Below the pieces are notes generated by a model. That model was given only the letters and a program-made list of their open reading frames with translations. It had not been told where the DNA came from and made no database searches. A program made the translations under genes and the position numbers. From assembly GCA_016874795.1 (NCBI GenBank), contig VGTG01000032.1, forward strand, positions 1 to 45,375: a stretch of DNA of 45,375 nt, given 5' to 3'. Position 1 is the stretch's first letter. Every line of letters starts with the position of its first letter. This document shows, piece by piece, positions 43,904 to 45,375 of the stretch. This DNA is from Deltaproteobacteria bacterium. Its GTDB lineage: Bacteria > Desulfobacterota > Binatia > UBA12015.

Positions 43904-45013
43904 GTGAGCTCGACCTTCGGGCATCTATTCCGGATCACGACGTTCGGTGAGTCGCACGGCGGCGGCATCGGCGTCGTGGTCGACGGGTGCCCGCCGCGCG
44001 TGCCGCTGACCGCGGCCGACATCCAGATCGAGCTCGATCGGCGCCGGCCGGGACAGAGCCGGCTCACGACGCCGCGGCAGGAGGCGGACCAGGCGGAGAT
44101 CCTCTCGGGCGTGCTCGACGGGCAGACGCTCGGCACGCCGATCGGCATCCTCGTCCGGAACCAGGACGCACGCTCGGACGCCTACGACCACCTGCGCGAC
44201 GTCTACCGTCCGTCGCACGCCGACTACACGTATGACGCGAAGTACGGAATACGCGACTGGAAGGGCGGCGGCCGCGCGAGCGCACGAGAGACGGTCGCAC
44301 GCGTCGCGGGCGGTGCGATCGCCCGCCGCGTCCTCGCCCACCTCGGCGCCGGCGAGATCCTCGCGTGGGTGAGCCAGGTCCACACGATCGAGACGAGCGT
44401 CGACCCCGAGACTGTGACGCGCGAAGCGATCGAGGCGACGATCACCCGATGCCCGGACGCGGCCGCTTCCGAGGAGATGATCCGGCGCATCGACGGCGCG
44501 CGGCGCGAGGGCGACTCGCTCGGTGGCGTCGTCACGTGCGTCGCGCGCGGTGTGCCGGCGGGGCTCGGCGAGCCCGTCTTCCACAAGCTCGAAGCCGACC
44601 TCGCGGCGGCTCTCCTCTCCCTTCCCGCCTGCAAGGGCTTCGAGATCGGCTCGGGATTCGCGGGCACGCTTCTCACGGGCATCGAGCACAACGACCCGTT
44701 CTTCCGGGAGGGCGAAGGCGTTCGGACGCGATCGAACCGCTCCGGCGGCGTTCAGGGCGGCATCTCGAACGGCGAGCCGATCGTCGTGCGCGCCGCGTTC
44801 AAGCCGACCGCGACGATCCGGAAGGCGCAGGAGACCGTCAATACCAAGGGCGAGGCGGTTCGGCTCGAAGCGCAAGGTCGCCACGATCCGTGCGTCCTGC
44901 CGCGCGCCGTTCCGATGGTCGAAGCGATGGTGGCGCTCGTCCTCTGCGACCACCTCCTGCGGCATCGCGCGCAGGTCGGTCCGGCAGAGAAGCAAACGAT
45001 CGAGGCGTTCTAG
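43904..45013 (+). CDS. aroC: Chorismate synthase
   Basis: The 369-aa product carries the chorismate synthase signatures: [80 protein letters not shown] and [17 protein letters not shown]. It converts 5-enolpyruvylshikimate-3-phosphate to chorismate using reduced FMN, the last shared step of aromatic amino-acid synthesis. The GTG start at 43904 gives the normal N-terminus ([16 protein letters not shown]). Its stop TAG shares the CTAG palindrome with the convergent thiD stop. Confidence 0.97.
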   Translation: MSSTFGHLFRITTFGESHGGGIGVVVDGCPPRVPLTAADIQIELDRRRPGQSRLTTPRQEADQAEILSGVLDGQTLGTPIGILVRNQDARSDAYDHLRDVYRPSHADYTYDAKYGIRDWKGGGRASARETVARVAGGAIARRVLAHLGAGEILAWVSQVHTIETSVDPETVTREAIEATITRCPDAAASEEMIRRIDGARREGDSLGGVVTCVARGVPAGLGEPVFHKLEADLAAALLSLPACKGFEIGSGFAGTLLTGIEHNDPFFREGEGVRTRSNRSGGVQGGISNGEPIVVRAAFKPTATIRKAQETVNTKGEAVRLEAQGRHDPCVLPRAVPMVEAMVALVLCDHLLRHRAQVGPAEKQTIEAF

Positions 45014-45375
45014 CGCACGAGGCGGAGGACGCGCGAGCCGCCTCCGATCGGCGTCGCACCGACGATCGCCTCGTGCACGAAGCGCTTCGCCGTGACGACC
45101 GCTTCCGCGAGCGTCGCGCCGAGCGCGAGCCGCGCGGCGATCACGGCCGAGAGCACGCAGCCCGTCCCGTGCACCGGCCCGACGTCGACGTGCTCGGCAC
45201 CGATCTCCTGGAATCCGGAATCGTCGAGAAGGACGTCGACCGCGCCCTTCCCGAGGTGGCCGCCCTTGACGAGCACCGCGGCGACGCCCTGATCACGCAG
45301 CGCGGACGCGGCGTCGCGCATGCCGCCGAGGCTCGCGATCGTGCGCCCGGTGAGAGCGCTCGCCTCGTGGAGGTT
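45010..45375 (-). CDS. thiD: Hydroxymethylpyrimidine/phosphomethylpyrimidine kinase, C-terminal part
   Basis: The gene runs off the right edge; 121 codons to the stop are visible. It reads [35 protein letters not shown], and [20 protein letters not shown], the last being the GTGC anion-hole/catalytic-cysteine motif of ThiD, then [20 protein letters not shown]. It phosphorylates HMP to HMP-P and HMP-PP for thiamine. Convergent with aroC. No TPP riboswitch can be seen because the 5' end is outside the window. Confidence 0.95.
   Translation of the reverse strand, partial: NLHEASALTGRTIASLGGMRDAASALRDQGVAAVLVKGGHLGKGAVDVLLDDSGFQEIGAEHVDVGPVHGTGCVLSAVIAARLALGATLAEAVVTAKRFVHEAIVGATPIGGGSRVLRLVR

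Overview
This is a very GC-rich (roughly 68-70% by eye) stretch of a bacterial chromosome. It is gene-dense, with many GTG and TTG starts and five 4-base stop/start overlaps (ATGA or GTGA). Lipoproteins with lipoboxes, secreted proteins and a FadL-type outer-membrane remnant point to a Gram-negative, diderm cell. The mix of VOC, amidohydrolase-2, SCP2-thiolase/DUF35, MaoC, malonyl-CoA decarboxylase and PstC/PstA proteins with large insertions suggests a free-living deltaproteobacterium-like lineage (Myxococcota, Desulfobacterota or Binatota type). That placement is inference. I see no rRNA, tRNA, CRISPR array, transposase or phage gene.

Left part (1-16.9 kb): the end of a 2-keto-4-pentenoate hydratase-like gene; an amidohydrolase; the Bpt aminoacyl-transferase; a patatin / glycine-zipper lipoprotein / Rap1a-like group; a coupled DUF1330 + HCCA-isomerase pair; a thiolase + Zn-ribbon/OB-fold (DUF35) pair; two overlapping alpha/beta hydrolases, the second without its nucleophile serine; two lipoproteins; PlsC; a chalcone-isomerase-like protein; YhhN; a dienelactone hydrolase + amidohydrolase operon; a frameshifted FadL remnant; and a GPx / cytidylate kinase-like / VOC / TetR operon. 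Much of this looks like small-molecule, acyl-CoA or aromatic catabolism.

Middle (16.9-30.6 kb): a secreted beta-helix/dockerin protein whose C-terminal domain is cut by an in-frame TGA; SMUG1-type uracil-DNA glycosylase; 3'(2'),5'-bisphosphate nucleotidase; adenosine kinase; malonyl-CoA decarboxylase; a secreted protein of 16 octapeptide repeats ending in a zinc-finger-like motif; a broken exosortase H-like gene; a phosphate-uptake operon pstS-pstC-pstA without pstB or phoU; and a diverged ketol-acid reductoisomerase.

Right part (30.6-45.4 kb): a NodI/NodJ-like ABC exporter; an Smr protein; a TRASH-like periplasmic metal-site protein; MaoC; a SWIM-SNF2 helicase coupled to a GT-C-type membrane protein; a NYN/LOTUS protein with a histone-H1-like tail; an M16 peptidase; GlpX; AroC; and the 3' part of ThiD. 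A composite three-hairpin repeat occurs beside the ABC ATPase and, partly duplicated, between glpX and aroC.

No single complete new defence or biosynthetic system is evident. The best candidates for something undescribed are the octapeptide/zinc-finger-like secreted protein, the composite hairpin repeat, and the NYN-LOTUS-LOTUS-basic-tail protein. All functional calls are from reading the translations; no database search was run.
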